Source of the DNA: Salinimicrobium gaetbulicola
GTDB taxonomy: Bacteria; Bacteroidota; Bacteroidia; Flavobacteriales; Flavobacteriaceae
NCBI RefSeq assembly: GCF_042676025.1
Contig: NZ_JBHTJP010000032.1
Span: 682,001-746,000, forward strand
Length of the DNA stretch: 64,000 nucleotides
Direction: 5' to 3'
Positions 24,516 through 33,231 of this stretch are shown piece after piece. The position numbers were made by a program, and so were the translations under genes. Each line of letters starts with the position of its first letter. The stretch's first letter is position 1. The notes below the pieces were generated by a model that did no database searches, was not told where the DNA came from, and was given only the letters and a program-made list of their open reading frames with translations.

Positions 24516-25322
24516 ATGCACAAACAAATTAGTAGTCTTCAGAATCCAACGATAAAAAAGCTGCTTCAGCTTCAGGAAAAATCCAGAACCCGAAAGAAGG
24601 AAGGTCTTTTCCTTATTGAGGGCCAGCGAGAGATCAGTCTGGCTGCAAAAGGCGGATACAAGTTTAGGGAGATCTATTTTTGTCCCGATCTTTTTTCTTC
24701 GGAAGCATTGGAAAATTTAATGAAAGGCTTTTCTTCGGAAGTTATCATTACTGAAATCTCTGAGGATATCTACTCAAAGATCGCCTATCGCGGCGGTACC
24801 GAAGGGGTGATCGCGGTAGCTGAAGCCCGTGATCTTGGCCTTTGCAATATAGAACTAGACAAAAAAGATCCGCTAATTCTGGTTGCCGAAGCTCCCGAAA
24901 AACCCGGAAATATCGGGGCTATTTTAAGAACCGCAGATGCCGCAGGAGTAGATGCCGTGCTTATAGCCAACCCCAAAACCGATCTTTTCAATCCTAATAT
25001 TGTACGCTCCAGTGTAGGATGTGTTTTCACAAATACTATCGCTACCGGCACCACTTCAGAGATCATTGCATTCTTAAAGGAGCGAAAAATCAACATTTAC
25101 GGAGCCGCTTTACAGGCCTCAGTTCCGTATGACATGATAGATTACAAGCCCGGAAGTGCCATTGTGGTGGGAACCGAAGCTACAGGGCTGAGCGATGAAT
25201 GGCTGGAAAATACTACCCAGAACATTATTATTCCCATGCAGGGTGAGATCGACTCCATGAACGTTTCGGTCGCGGCAGGCATTCTTATCTTTGAAGCCAG
25301 AAGACAACGAGGCTTCAACTAA
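24516..25322 (+). CDS. TrmH/SpoU family RNA 2'-O-methyltransferase
   Basis: A 268-residue SPOUT methyltransferase that probably methylates ribose in 23S rRNA, as RlmB or TsnR do. An N-terminal L30-like substrate-binding domain (FLIEGQREISLA) precedes the catalytic knot with the three SpoU motifs: EKPGNIGAILRTADAAG (motif 1), VVGTEATGLSD (motif 2) and IPMQGEIDSMNVSVAAGI (motif 3). The exact target nucleotide cannot be read from sequence. The ATG lies four bases after a -7 box. Confidence 0.88.
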   Translation: MHKQISSLQNPTIKKLLQLQEKSRTRKKEGLFLIEGQREISLAAKGGYKFREIYFCPDLFSSEALENLMKGFSSEVIITEISEDIYSKIAYRGGTEGVIAVAEARDLGLCNIELDKKDPLILVAEAPEKPGNIGAILRTADAAGVDAVLIANPKTDLFNPNIVRSSVGCVFTNTIATGTTSEIIAFLKERKINIYGAALQASVPYDMIDYKPGSAIVVGTEATGLSDEWLENTTQNIIIPMQGEIDSMNVSVAAGILIFEARRQRGFN

Positions 25323-25393
25323 AACCAAAGTATTTCGACTATTTTATTTAATTATATTAGCCGGCATTGACCTTTTGATAAATAATTATATCT

Positions 25394-26626
25394 GTGAATC
25401 CACAAACGCTTTTTTACATCATCCTGGGAATCATTCTGCTTGATTTTATAATAGACAAGATCCTGGATGCCCTTAACGCGAAACATTTTAATGATCCCAT
25501 CCCGGCTTCCTTGCAGGATGTGTTCAATGAAGAGGAATATCAAAAATCTCAACGCTATAAAAAGACCCGATACCAATTCGGGATCCTCTCCTCCACTTTT
25601 TCCATGATCGTGCTACTGACCTTTTTATTCCTGGATGGATTTGAGTTTGTAGATAATATTGCAAGGTCAGTATCAGATAATGCCATTATTGTAGGTCTTA
25701 TCTTCTTCGGAATCATCATGCTGGGAAGTGACATTTTATCGCTGCCTTTTTCCTACTACAGCACTTTTGTGATCGAAGAAGAATTCGGATTCAATAAGAC
25801 CACGAAAAAGACCTTCTTCCTGGATAAGATAAAAAGCTGGGGAATGATGATCCTTTTAGGCGGTGGAATCCTGGCGCTCATTATCTGGTTCTATCAGTTC
25901 GCAGGTGATGATTTTTGGTGGTATGCCTGGATCCTGGTTGCTGTTTTCAGTATTTTTCTGAATATGTTCTACGCAAAGCTTATTGTGCCGCTTTTTAATA
26001 AACAGACTCCCCTTCCGGAAGGCACTTTGAGGCAAAAGATAGAAGCCTACGCACAAAAAGAAGGGTTTACTCTGGAAAAGATCTTTGTAATTGACGGTTC
26101 TAAAAGAAGTACCAAGGCAAACGCGTATTTTTCAGGTTTCGGAAGAGAGAAAAGAGTAACGCTTTATGACACGCTAATCAACGACCTGGATGAGGAAGAG
26201 ATCGTAGCCGTTTTGGCTCACGAGGTAGGTCACTACAAAAAGAACCATATTATTATCAATCTTATCATTGGAATTTTGACCACCGGATTCACGCTCTGGC
26301 TACTTTCACTTTTTGTAGGAAATCCTTTACTTTCCGAAGCGCTCGGTTTAGAGACTCCCGGCTTTCATATTGGTCTTGTCGCTTTCGGACTATTGTACAG
26401 TCCGATTTCTGAAATCACGGGGATCATCATGAATTACCTGTCTCGTAAGTTTGAATACCAGGCAGACAATTTTGCCAAAAATACTTACAAAGGCGAACCG
26501 CTGGTAACGGGCCTAAAGAAGCTTTCAAAGAATAACCTGAGTAATCTCACTCCGCATCCGGCTTATGTTTTCGTGCATTATTCGCATCCGCCGCTGTATA
26601 AACGATTTAAAAACCTACGATCATAA
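25394..26626 (+). CDS. M48 family metallopeptidase, Ste24/CAAX protease-like
   Basis: A 410-residue integral membrane zinc protease. Several transmembrane segments flank a catalytic HEVGH (276-280), with a distal Glu in SRKFEYQADNFA, the HExxH...ExxxD arrangement of Ste24. An N-terminal CAAX_M48_N region (about 30-200) confirms the Ste24 branch. Bacterial members probably take part in membrane-protein quality control. The start is a GTG at 25394 that matches how homologues begin. The C-terminus (VHYSHPPLYKRFKNLR) is typical. Confidence 0.9.
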   Translation: MNPQTLFYIILGIILLDFIIDKILDALNAKHFNDPIPASLQDVFNEEEYQKSQRYKKTRYQFGILSSTFSMIVLLTFLFLDGFEFVDNIARSVSDNAIIVGLIFFGIIMLGSDILSLPFSYYSTFVIEEEFGFNKTTKKTFFLDKIKSWGMMILLGGGILALIIWFYQFAGDDFWWYAWILVAVFSIFLNMFYAKLIVPLFNKQTPLPEGTLRQKIEAYAQKEGFTLEKIFVIDGSKRSTKANAYFSGFGREKRVTLYDTLINDLDEEEIVAVLAHEVGHYKKNHIIINLIIGILTTGFTLWLLSLFVGNPLLSEALGLETPGFHIGLVAFGLLYSPISEITGIIMNYLSRKFEYQADNFAKNTYKGEPLVTGLKKLSKNNLSNLTPHPAYVFVHYSHPPLYKRFKNLRS

Positions 26627-26631
26627 TTTTA

Positions 26632-26662
26632 TTGTTTGTTTTCAATCTAAATTGTATTTTTA
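26632..26662 (+). promoter_or_regulatory. Probable rel promoter
   Basis: TTG at 26632-26634, a 20-base spacer and TATTTTTA at 26655-26662, one mismatch from TAnnTTTG. It ends 4 bases before the first ATG, another near-leaderless arrangement. Confidence 0.45.
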
Positions 26663-26666
26663 AATC

Positions 26667-28871
26667 ATGATGACGGACGCCGCTATTGAAAAAGAAAATA
26701 AGGAAATTGCCCACCAGTATAAAGAACTTCTGCGCATAAGTTATCAAACGCTCAGCGATGAGGACAAGAAATTGATCCGGCACGCATTTGATGTCGCTGT
26801 TGATGCTCATAAAGACCAAAGAAGAAAATCTGGCGAGGCATACATTTTCCATCCCATTGCCGTCGCAAAGATCGTTGCCTCGGAAATAGGACTGGACGCA
26901 ACCTCTATTGCCGCTGCCTTACTGCATGACGTGGTTGAAGACACCCCTTATTCCATTGAGGAAATCGAGCGTATGTTCGGGAAAACCGTAGCCAGGATCG
27001 TGGACGGCCTTACCAAAATTTCCCATTTACAACACGATAAAGATGTTTCGTTGCAGGCAGAGAACTTTCGGAAAATGTTGCTCACGCTGAATGATGACGT
27101 ACGGGTGATCATTATCAAGATCGCAGACCGGCTTCACAATATGCAGACGATGGATTCCATGCGCACAGATAAGCAGGAAAAGATCGCTTCAGAAACACTT
27201 TATATTTATGCTCCCCTTGCCCATCGAATCGGGCTATATAATATTAAGACCGAACTTGAGGACCTGGGATTGAAATACACCGAGCCTGAGGTTTACAACG
27301 AGATCCTTCAGAAGATCAAGGAGAGTAAGGAAGATCAAGACGCCTACATCGCTGAATTCACCGATGTGATCAAAAATTCACTCGATAAGGAAGAAATCGA
27401 ATATACTATTAAAGGTCGCCCAAAATCCATTTTTTCGATCCGTCGTAAAATGAAGAATCAGAACGTGAGCTTTGACGAGGTGTATGACAAGTTCGCAGTG
27501 AGGATTATCTATAGGACGAATCCGGCGAACGAGAAATTCCTGGCGTGGAAGATCTATTCCATCGTGACTGATCACTTCAGGCCAAACCCTACCCGACTAA
27601 GAGACTGGATCTCATCTCCAAAATCTACGGGATATGAGGCTCTGCACATTACCGTGATGGGGCCAAAAGGGCGTTGGGTTGAAGTTCAAATAAGGAGTGA
27701 GCGAATGAACGAGATAGCCGAAAAGGGTTATGCGGCTCACTACAAATACAAGCAAGGTAACCAGGAAGACGGACTGGAAGAATGGGTGAACAAACTTCAG
27801 GAAGCTCTCGAAAGTTCAGAAGTGAACGCAGTTGATTTCGTTGAACAGTTCAAGTTAAACCTGTACTCCAAGGAGATCTTTGTTTTCACACCACAGGGTG
27901 ATCTAAAATCCCTTCCGAAGGGCGCCACCCCAATGGATTTCGCCTTCAGCATTCACACAGAAGTTGGCCTGCGCACCCGTGGAGCCCGAGTCAACGGAAA
28001 ACTGGTGCCTTTAAGTACAGAGCTGAACAGCGGAGACCAGGTGGAGATCATCACTTCAGAAAAAGCAAAACCCAACTCGAACTGGCTGGATTATGCCACC
28101 ACAGCAAGAGCAAGGGCAAAGATAAAATCTTCTTTAAAAGAGGAAAAAAAAGGCATTGCAGAAGAAGGAAAAGCCATACTGGCCCGAAAATTACGGGCTC
28201 AGAAAATTCCTTTCAACGAGAAGACCATCAATGAACTGGTAGTTTATTTCAAATTAAAGACCAGCCTGGACCTGTTTTACAGGGTGGGCGTCGGCACCAT
28301 AGACAACCAAAAATTAAAGGATTACGCAGCTTCCCGAAGCAACGCATTGGTAAGCTTCTTCAAAAGCAAGATCAGAAAAACCCAGACGTCACAGGATCTT
28401 GATAAAGATGAGATCACGGCAAAATATGACCAGTTGGTCTTTGGCCGGGATGAAGAGGTGCTGGATTACAAACTGGCAAATTGTTGTAACCCAATTCCGG
28501 GGGACAGCGTCTTCGGATTCGTAACCGTTAGTGAAGGTATCAAGGTTCATAAAAAGGACTGCCCAAATGCCATTCAGCTGCAGAGTAATTTTGCTTACCG
28601 GATCATTCAGGCGAAATGGAAGGATTCCACCCAGGAGGAGTTTAAGGCAGTCATCAAACTTACCGGTATTGACAACCTTGGTTTAGTAAATGATGTAACA
28701 AAAGAGATCTCCAGCAACATGAACGTGAACATGCGCAATATTTACTTTGACAGTTCAGATGGCGTATTCTCTGGGAAGATCACTGTCATCGTTAAGAACA
28801 ATAATATCCTTAAGAAATTAATGGATAACCTCAAAAAAATAAACGGTATTGATAAGGTCTCACGTGAATAA
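26667..28871 (+). CDS. RelA/SpoT family (p)ppGpp synthetase/hydrolase
   Basis: Stringent-response enzyme of 734 residues. Domains in order: HD hydrolase (about 25-200, ALLHDVVEDT with HD at 87-88), ppGpp synthetase (about 220-345, DKFAVRIIY and STGYEALHITVMG), TGS (about 395-455, VFTPQGDLKSLPKGATP), zinc-finger-like region (CCNPIPGDSVFGFV) and ACT (about 655-734). Both catalytic domains look intact, so it is probably a bifunctional Rel, the usual single long RSH of Flavobacteriia. Two adjacent ATG codons compete for the start. fur follows after 24 bases. Confidence 0.94.
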   Translation: MMTDAAIEKENKEIAHQYKELLRISYQTLSDEDKKLIRHAFDVAVDAHKDQRRKSGEAYIFHPIAVAKIVASEIGLDATSIAAALLHDVVEDTPYSIEEIERMFGKTVARIVDGLTKISHLQHDKDVSLQAENFRKMLLTLNDDVRVIIIKIADRLHNMQTMDSMRTDKQEKIASETLYIYAPLAHRIGLYNIKTELEDLGLKYTEPEVYNEILQKIKESKEDQDAYIAEFTDVIKNSLDKEEIEYTIKGRPKSIFSIRRKMKNQNVSFDEVYDKFAVRIIYRTNPANEKFLAWKIYSIVTDHFRPNPTRLRDWISSPKSTGYEALHITVMGPKGRWVEVQIRSERMNEIAEKGYAAHYKYKQGNQEDGLEEWVNKLQEALESSEVNAVDFVEQFKLNLYSKEIFVFTPQGDLKSLPKGATPMDFAFSIHTEVGLRTRGARVNGKLVPLSTELNSGDQVEIITSEKAKPNSNWLDYATTARARAKIKSSLKEEKKGIAEEGKAILARKLRAQKIPFNEKTINELVVYFKLKTSLDLFYRVGVGTIDNQKLKDYAASRSNALVSFFKSKIRKTQTSQDLDKDEITAKYDQLVFGRDEEVLDYKLANCCNPIPGDSVFGFVTVSEGIKVHKKDCPNAIQLQSNFAYRIIQAKWKDSTQEEFKAVIKLTGIDNLGLVNDVTKEISSNMNVNMRNIYFDSSDGVFSGKITVIVKNNNILKKLMDNLKKINGIDKVSRE

Positions 28872-28876
28872 TCTTA

Positions 28877-28884
28877 TACCTTTG
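28877..28884 (+). promoter_or_regulatory. -7 element of fur
   Basis: TACCTTTG, an exact TAnnTTTG match, just after the rel stop and 11 bases before the fur ATG. It suggests that fur-purA has its own promoter besides read-through from rel. Confidence 0.5.
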
Positions 28885-28895
28885 CACCCAGCATC

Positions 28896-29354
28896 ATGAG
28901 CAAAAAAGTAGTCAATAAAAATGATCAGGGAGTGGTAAAGAATGTCTTTACTAAGTACCTGGAAGAGAAAGGACACCGCAAAACACCAGAGCGGTTTGCG
29001 ATCCTGCAGGAGATCTATAATAGTGAGGAACATTTTGATATTGAATCCTTATATATTAAAATGAAAAATAAAAAGTACCGCGTAAGCCGTGCTACTCTAT
29101 ATAACACTATTGAACTTCTATTGGAATGCGGATTGGTTAGAAAACATCAGTTTGGTAATAATCAGGCCCAGTATGAAAAATCTTATTTTGACCGCAACCA
29201 TGATCATATTATCCTTACCGATTCTGGAGAGGTGATCGAGTTCTGTGATCCTCGTATTCAATCTATAAAGCAGACTATCGAGGAGGTATTTGATATTGAG
29301 ATCACTAAACATTCCTTATATTTTTACGGAAACAAAAAAACAACAACCGACTAA
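28896..29354 (+). CDS. Fur family transcriptional repressor
   Basis: A 152-residue metalloregulator. An N-terminal winged helix (GHRKTPERFAILQEIY ... RVSRATLYNTIELLLECGLV) is followed by the dimerisation domain with NHDHIILTDSGEVIEFCDPRI, which carries the regulatory-metal ligands. The C-terminal CxxC structural zinc site of many Fur/PerR proteins is absent. Whether it senses iron, zinc or peroxide cannot be decided from sequence. It lies between rel and purA and is separated from purA by 12 bases, so they are probably co-transcribed. Confidence 0.92.
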   Translation: MSKKVVNKNDQGVVKNVFTKYLEEKGHRKTPERFAILQEIYNSEEHFDIESLYIKMKNKKYRVSRATLYNTIELLLECGLVRKHQFGNNQAQYEKSYFDRNHDHIILTDSGEVIEFCDPRIQSIKQTIEEVFDIEITKHSLYFYGNKKTTTD

Positions 29355-29366
29355 TTCTGAATTTTT

Positions 29367-30638
29367 ATGGCAGTAGACTTACTTCTTGGATTACAATGGG
29401 GAGATGAAGGAAAAGGTAAAATTGTAGATGTATTCACCAAAAAATACGATATCATCGCCCGATTCCAGGGAGGCCCAAACGCCGGGCACACACTAGAATT
29501 CGATGGCATCAAGCACGTTTTACACACTATCCCATCAGGTATTTTCCATGACAATGCCATCAATATTGTTGGGAACGGAGTGGTTATAGATCCCGTGATC
29601 TTTCAGCGGGAGCTTGATAACCTGAAAAAATTTGACGGAGATTTCAAAAAGAAATTATTGATCTCCAGAAAAGCACACCTAATTCTTCCTACTCACCGTT
29701 TATTGGATGCGGCCAGTGAAGCCTCAAAAGGTAAAGCCAAGATCGGATCTACTTTAAAAGGGATCGGACCAACTTATATGGATAAGACAGGTCGTAACGG
29801 AATTCGCGTTGGTGACCTTGAATTAAGTGACTGGAAAGAAAAATATCGCAACCTGGCCAATAAGCATGAAGCGATGATCCGTTTTTACGATGTTGACGTT
29901 CAGTACGATCTGGCTGAATTAGAAAAAGAATTTTTCAGTGCTATTGAGGAATTGAAGACGTTGAAATTCATTGACAGCGAAGAATATATTCACCAGGCAC
30001 AAAATGATAACAAGAGTATATTAGCCGAAGGCGCACAGGGATCATTATTAGATATTGACTTTGGAACCTACCCTTTTGTAACCTCCTCAAATACCACTGC
30101 TGCAGGTGCCTGTACAGGTCTTGGAGTTGCACCTAATCAGATCAAGGAAGTATTCGGGATCTTTAAAGCTTATACTACCCGTGTAGGTAGCGGCCCCTTC
30201 CCTACTGAATTGTTTGATGAGGATGGTGAAAAAATGGGAACTGTTGGCCGTGAGTTCGGAGCTACCACTGGAAGACCGAGACGTTGCGGATGGCTTGACC
30301 TGGTTGCTTTAAAATATGCAGTTCAGGTAAACGGCGTAACTCAGTTGATCATGATGAAAGCTGATGTTTTAAGCGGATTTAAAACACTTAAAGTGTGTAC
30401 CGCATATAACTATCGGGGTGAAGAGATCACTCACCTACCTTATAATATCGAGGCCGAGAATGTAACTCCTATTTATAAGCACTTCAATGGATGGAAGGAA
30501 GATATCACCAAGATCTCGAGTCCTTCAGAATTTCCAAAGGAATTGAACGAGTACATTGATTTCATTGAAAAAGAAATAGGAGTACCTGTTAAGATCGTTT
30601 CTGTGGGACCGGACAGGTTACAGACAATCGAAAGATAA
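29367..30638 (+). CDS. purA: Adenylosuccinate synthetase
   Basis: PurA joins aspartate to IMP with GTP hydrolysis, the first committed step to AMP. It has 423 residues. The N-terminal signature is LGLQWGDEGKGKIVD with the catalytic Asp, followed by GPNAGHT, KGIGPTYMDKTGRNGIR, GAQGSLLDIDFGTYPFVT and the C-terminal TTGRPRRCGWLD and SVGPDRLQT. It is downstream of rel and fur; PurA is a known (p)ppGpp target in other bacteria, so the linkage makes sense. A strong terminator follows. Confidence 0.97.
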   Translation: MAVDLLLGLQWGDEGKGKIVDVFTKKYDIIARFQGGPNAGHTLEFDGIKHVLHTIPSGIFHDNAINIVGNGVVIDPVIFQRELDNLKKFDGDFKKKLLISRKAHLILPTHRLLDAASEASKGKAKIGSTLKGIGPTYMDKTGRNGIRVGDLELSDWKEKYRNLANKHEAMIRFYDVDVQYDLAELEKEFFSAIEELKTLKFIDSEEYIHQAQNDNKSILAEGAQGSLLDIDFGTYPFVTSSNTTAAGACTGLGVAPNQIKEVFGIFKAYTTRVGSGPFPTELFDEDGEKMGTVGREFGATTGRPRRCGWLDLVALKYAVQVNGVTQLIMMKADVLSGFKTLKVCTAYNYRGEEITHLPYNIEAENVTPIYKHFNGWKEDITKISSPSEFPKELNEYIDFIEKEIGVPVKIVSVGPDRLQTIER

Positions 30639-30660
30639 CTTTCAAATTATAGATTTTAAA

Positions 30661-30690
30661 AAAAGCGCTGAAGAAATTCAGCGCTTTTCT
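30661..30690 (+). terminator. purA terminator
   Basis: A perfect 12-bp stem (AAAAGCGCTGAA, loop GAAA, TTCAGCGCTTTT) followed by CTGTTTTC. It lies 22 bases after the purA stop. Confidence 0.88.
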
Positions 30691-30858
30691 GTTTTCAACC
30701 TGAAATCTTTTTTGAACATTTTCCTGTTGAGTTATTTTAAGTCAAATGGTGTTTTGAAAATTCTTTACTATTTCTTTCCAAATCCTGTAACGTTTTTCGA
30801 ATATTTGCACTTATCCTTTTAAACCCTTCAAAGGAAGTTTAGAATTTAATATTGCCCC

Positions 30859-31035
30859 ATGGATTACTTTTACTGTAGCGTGGTTACCATCGCCGCATAT
30901 TTCACTTTACAAGCAGTTGAGAATAAAAAACTTAAAAAGATCTTTATAGGAATTTATGTTGTTATCGGTCTAATAAGTGCTGCTTATTTCTTTGGAGAGC
31001 AATTTGGAAAAGCCTTTTACTTTTTGAAGCATTAA
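30859..31035 (+). CDS. Small predicted two-helix membrane protein (58 aa)
   Basis: An ATG-to-TAA frame of 58 codons in the 545-base gap between purA and the Crp-type gene. It encodes MDYFYCSVVTIAAYFTLQAV, a basic turn (ENKKLKKI), a second hydrophobic helix (FIGIYVVIGLISAAYFFG) and a short tail EQFGKAFYFLKH. Two hydrophobic helices around a positively charged loop are typical of a small inner-membrane protein. An AATATTTG box resembling a -7 element lies about 55 bases upstream. No family is recognised; coding is likely but unproven. Confidence 0.55.
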   Translation: MDYFYCSVVTIAAYFTLQAVENKKLKKIFIGIYVVIGLISAAYFFGEQFGKAFYFLKH

Positions 31036-31143
31036 AATTTCTTCGGAAGGATTCCAGAGTGCGACTTTGCTATATTTTATTCAAAATAATATTCCTTTGC
31101 ACCCGAAGATTCTAACACACAGGAATTATCCTTGGTATTATCT

Positions 31144-31151
31144 TACCTTTG
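31144..31151 (+). promoter_or_regulatory. -7 element of the Crp/Fnr-type regulator gene
   Basis: TACCTTTG, an exact TAnnTTTG match, 33 bases before the ATG at 31185. A second, poorer box lies near 31090. Confidence 0.5.
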
Positions 31152-31184
31152 CGACACTTTTCAATTTCATATTCGATCTGCTTC

Positions 31185-31760
31185 ATGAACCTAACTGATA
31201 CCTTAAAGAATATTGTTCCTTTTCCGCCGGAAGAATTACACGATATTGCTTCCCATTTTAAAAAGGAAACGTTCGGGAAAAATCAAAATTTGGTTACGGA
31301 AGGTCAGATATGTACTAAACTGTACTTTATCGAACAAGGTGCCGGCAGGAGTTTTTACCTCAAGGAAGATGGCAAGGAGATTACCCAGTGGTTCTTCACT
31401 GAAGGTAAATTCATGTCGAGCATTGAAAGTTTCTTTCAGCAAATTCCAAGTATATATTACCTTGAAATGCTTGAAGATTCTGTGGCCTATAGTATCACCC
31501 GAGAGAATTTAGACAGGCTGTTCGAGAAATACCCAAATATGGAAAGATTCGGAAGATTACTCTCTACCGAAATGCTCACCCGGGTGGTAAATAAATTGAA
31601 TGCCTTACAATTTCAGACCGCTAAAGAGCGCTATGAATACATGCTTACAGAGTTTCCAGATATTTCAACGCGCGTCCCCTTAGGCTATATCGCCTCATAC
31701 CTTGGCATGACGCAAGAAACCCTTAGCCGCATACGCCGCAATGACTCCAAAAAAACCTGA
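31185..31760 (+). CDS. Crp/Fnr family transcriptional regulator
   Basis: A 191-residue regulator with an N-terminal cyclic-nucleotide-binding-type beta roll (about 25-115) and a C-terminal winged helix (165-185). The recognition helix reads TQETLSRIRR; E178, S181 and R182 form the E-x-x-S-R pattern of FNR-type regulators that read TTGA half-sites. The N-terminal iron-sulphur cysteines of FNR are absent. The frame extends 12 codons to a TTG, but the -7 box overlaps that part. A TTTGAC-N4-GTCAAA repeat 10 bases after its stop is a plausible binding site, controlling the tolC operon. Confidence 0.88.
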   Translation: MNLTDTLKNIVPFPPEELHDIASHFKKETFGKNQNLVTEGQICTKLYFIEQGAGRSFYLKEDGKEITQWFFTEGKFMSSIESFFQQIPSIYYLEMLEDSVAYSITRENLDRLFEKYPNMERFGRLLSTEMLTRVVNKLNALQFQTAKERYEYMLTEFPDISTRVPLGYIASYLGMTQETLSRIRRNDSKKT

Positions 31761-31769
31761 TTTTTACTT

Positions 31770-31785
31770 TTTGACATAGGTCAAA
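31770..31785 (+). promoter_or_regulatory. FNR-like inverted repeat upstream of the tolC operon
   Basis: Perfect inverted repeat TTTGAC-ATAG-GTCAAA. Its centre lies about 42 bases before the start site predicted from the -7-like box GAAATTTG (31807-31814), the class II activator position. It lies between the Crp/Fnr-type gene and tolC. Binding is inferred. Confidence 0.55.
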
Positions 31786-31839
31786 GGATACGCTCTACTT
31801 AGTGAGGAAATTTGCACTGCTTAAAAAAAAACAGTTGCA

Positions 31840-33213
31840 ATGAAAATAAATCACTTTTGGATTGGTGTTATAGTCCTTTTGACCCTTAGCCTATTTCCCG
31901 GTTCTGCGTGGGCACAACAGCTCGATCCTTCTTTACAGGATCTTATACAGAAAGGCCTTGACAAAAGTCACACCGTGAATGTATATGATCTGGATGTCGA
32001 AAAAGCTCAGGTAGATCAAAAGTTGGCTAAATCTGTATTTCTTCCTAAGGTTACCCTTAACGGAAGTTACACCCGCCTTAATGACGATATCACCTTTGAC
32101 GATGACACCAAAAATTTACTAATGGCCACTCAAAAGTTGCTTATTAAGGAGGCAGCAGGCATACCTTTCAATGCCCCATTCCCTGAAAATATTCCGCTTC
32201 AGCAACCTAACAACCTACAGGACAAGAATATTTTAAAATCCTCGGTAGATTTAGATTGGGTGTTATTTAGTGGACTGGAAGCTACCAATGCGCTAAGAGC
32301 AGCCAAACACAAAGAAGCCTCGATGAACTTCGCCGGCCTTGCTGAAAAAGACAGGACCGTAATAAAGATTATTGAGACCTATGATAAGCTCGCATTGATC
32401 AATGCTTCAGAAAAAGTCCTATCTGCTTCTGAAGAATATCTAACAGAACAGGAATTTTTCGTGAAAAAGGCTATTGAAAATGGCCTGGCTACCCCCATAA
32501 GTCGAAAAAAGATCGAATTAGCAAAACAACAGCTGTCAGCAAAACAATTAGAATTCAGCCACAACAAAACATTATTGATTGAAGTATTGCACCAATTAAC
32601 TGGTGAGGAAAAGGAGAATTTAAAACTTCTTCAACCGGAATTGTCTTCAATTTTGGTTAATACCCCTGAAAATTCCGAAAAGAGAAATGAGATCAAGGCC
32701 TTAGAGGAAGCTGAAAAAGCCACCGACTTTAAAGCAAAAATGGAACGAAGTAAATTCATTCCGAAGGTAGCCTTAAAAGGGCATTATGAATTCCTTGAAG
32801 AAGATCTTTCCCTTTTTGACCCTCAGTGGTATGTTGGTGTTGGAATACGTTGGAATATTTTTGACGGTGACCAGTCGCGATTGAAAAGCCTCCAGTCAAA
32901 GCTGGAAAGCAAAAAGTACCGCGAACAAATTGAAGAGGCCGAAGAAATGATAGCCCTTAGCCAGATCAAAGCTCAACTTAATTACGAAGCAGCACTTCAA
33001 CATACAGAGATTGCTAAAAAGGAGATCGAGCTTGCTGAGGCAACTTATGAAATGGTCGATAAGCAATACAGGAATGACCTGACCTCAATAAACGAGGTGC
33101 TTGACAGCTTAAAAGATCTTGAAAAAGCAAAATTCCAACTGCAGCAGTCATTCTTCGATCAAAGAAGAGCCACCACCGCTCTGCTTCACGCAAAAGGATT
33201 ACTCAATTACTAA
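31840..33213 (+). CDS. TolC family outer-membrane efflux protein
   Basis: A 457-residue outer-membrane channel (OEP family) with a signal peptide ending GSAWAQ. The long alternating helical stretches rich in Lys/Glu/Ala (about 40-450) include two structural repeats, with VYDLDVEKAQVDQKLAKSVF near the first and YVGVGIRWNIFDGDQSR before the second. It opens an export operon with an HlyD-type adaptor (18 bases on) and an ABC-2 permease. The length matches other TolC proteins. Confidence 0.92.
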   Translation: MKINHFWIGVIVLLTLSLFPGSAWAQQLDPSLQDLIQKGLDKSHTVNVYDLDVEKAQVDQKLAKSVFLPKVTLNGSYTRLNDDITFDDDTKNLLMATQKLLIKEAAGIPFNAPFPENIPLQQPNNLQDKNILKSSVDLDWVLFSGLEATNALRAAKHKEASMNFAGLAEKDRTVIKIIETYDKLALINASEKVLSASEEYLTEQEFFVKKAIENGLATPISRKKIELAKQQLSAKQLEFSHNKTLLIEVLHQLTGEEKENLKLLQPELSSILVNTPENSEKRNEIKALEEAEKATDFKAKMERSKFIPKVALKGHYEFLEEDLSLFDPQWYVGVGIRWNIFDGDQSRLKSLQSKLESKKYREQIEEAEEMIALSQIKAQLNYEAALQHTEIAKKEIELAEATYEMVDKQYRNDLTSINEVLDSLKDLEKAKFQLQQSFFDQRRATTALLHAKGLLNY

Positions 33214-33231
33214 AACATCATTTTTAAATAT

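Noticed and set aside
25387..25394. TATATCTG as a -7 box for the M48 protease gene
   Set aside because: It overlaps the GTG start codon, so a transcript from it would begin inside the gene. The true promoter of this gene was not identified.
28856..28871. parS-like sequence around CACGTG at the rel 3' end (also near 384, 7275 and 40887)
   Set aside because: The best site matches only about 12 of 16 bases of the parS consensus, and the others fewer. All lie inside coding sequence, as expected by chance, so no parS is claimed despite parAB nearby.
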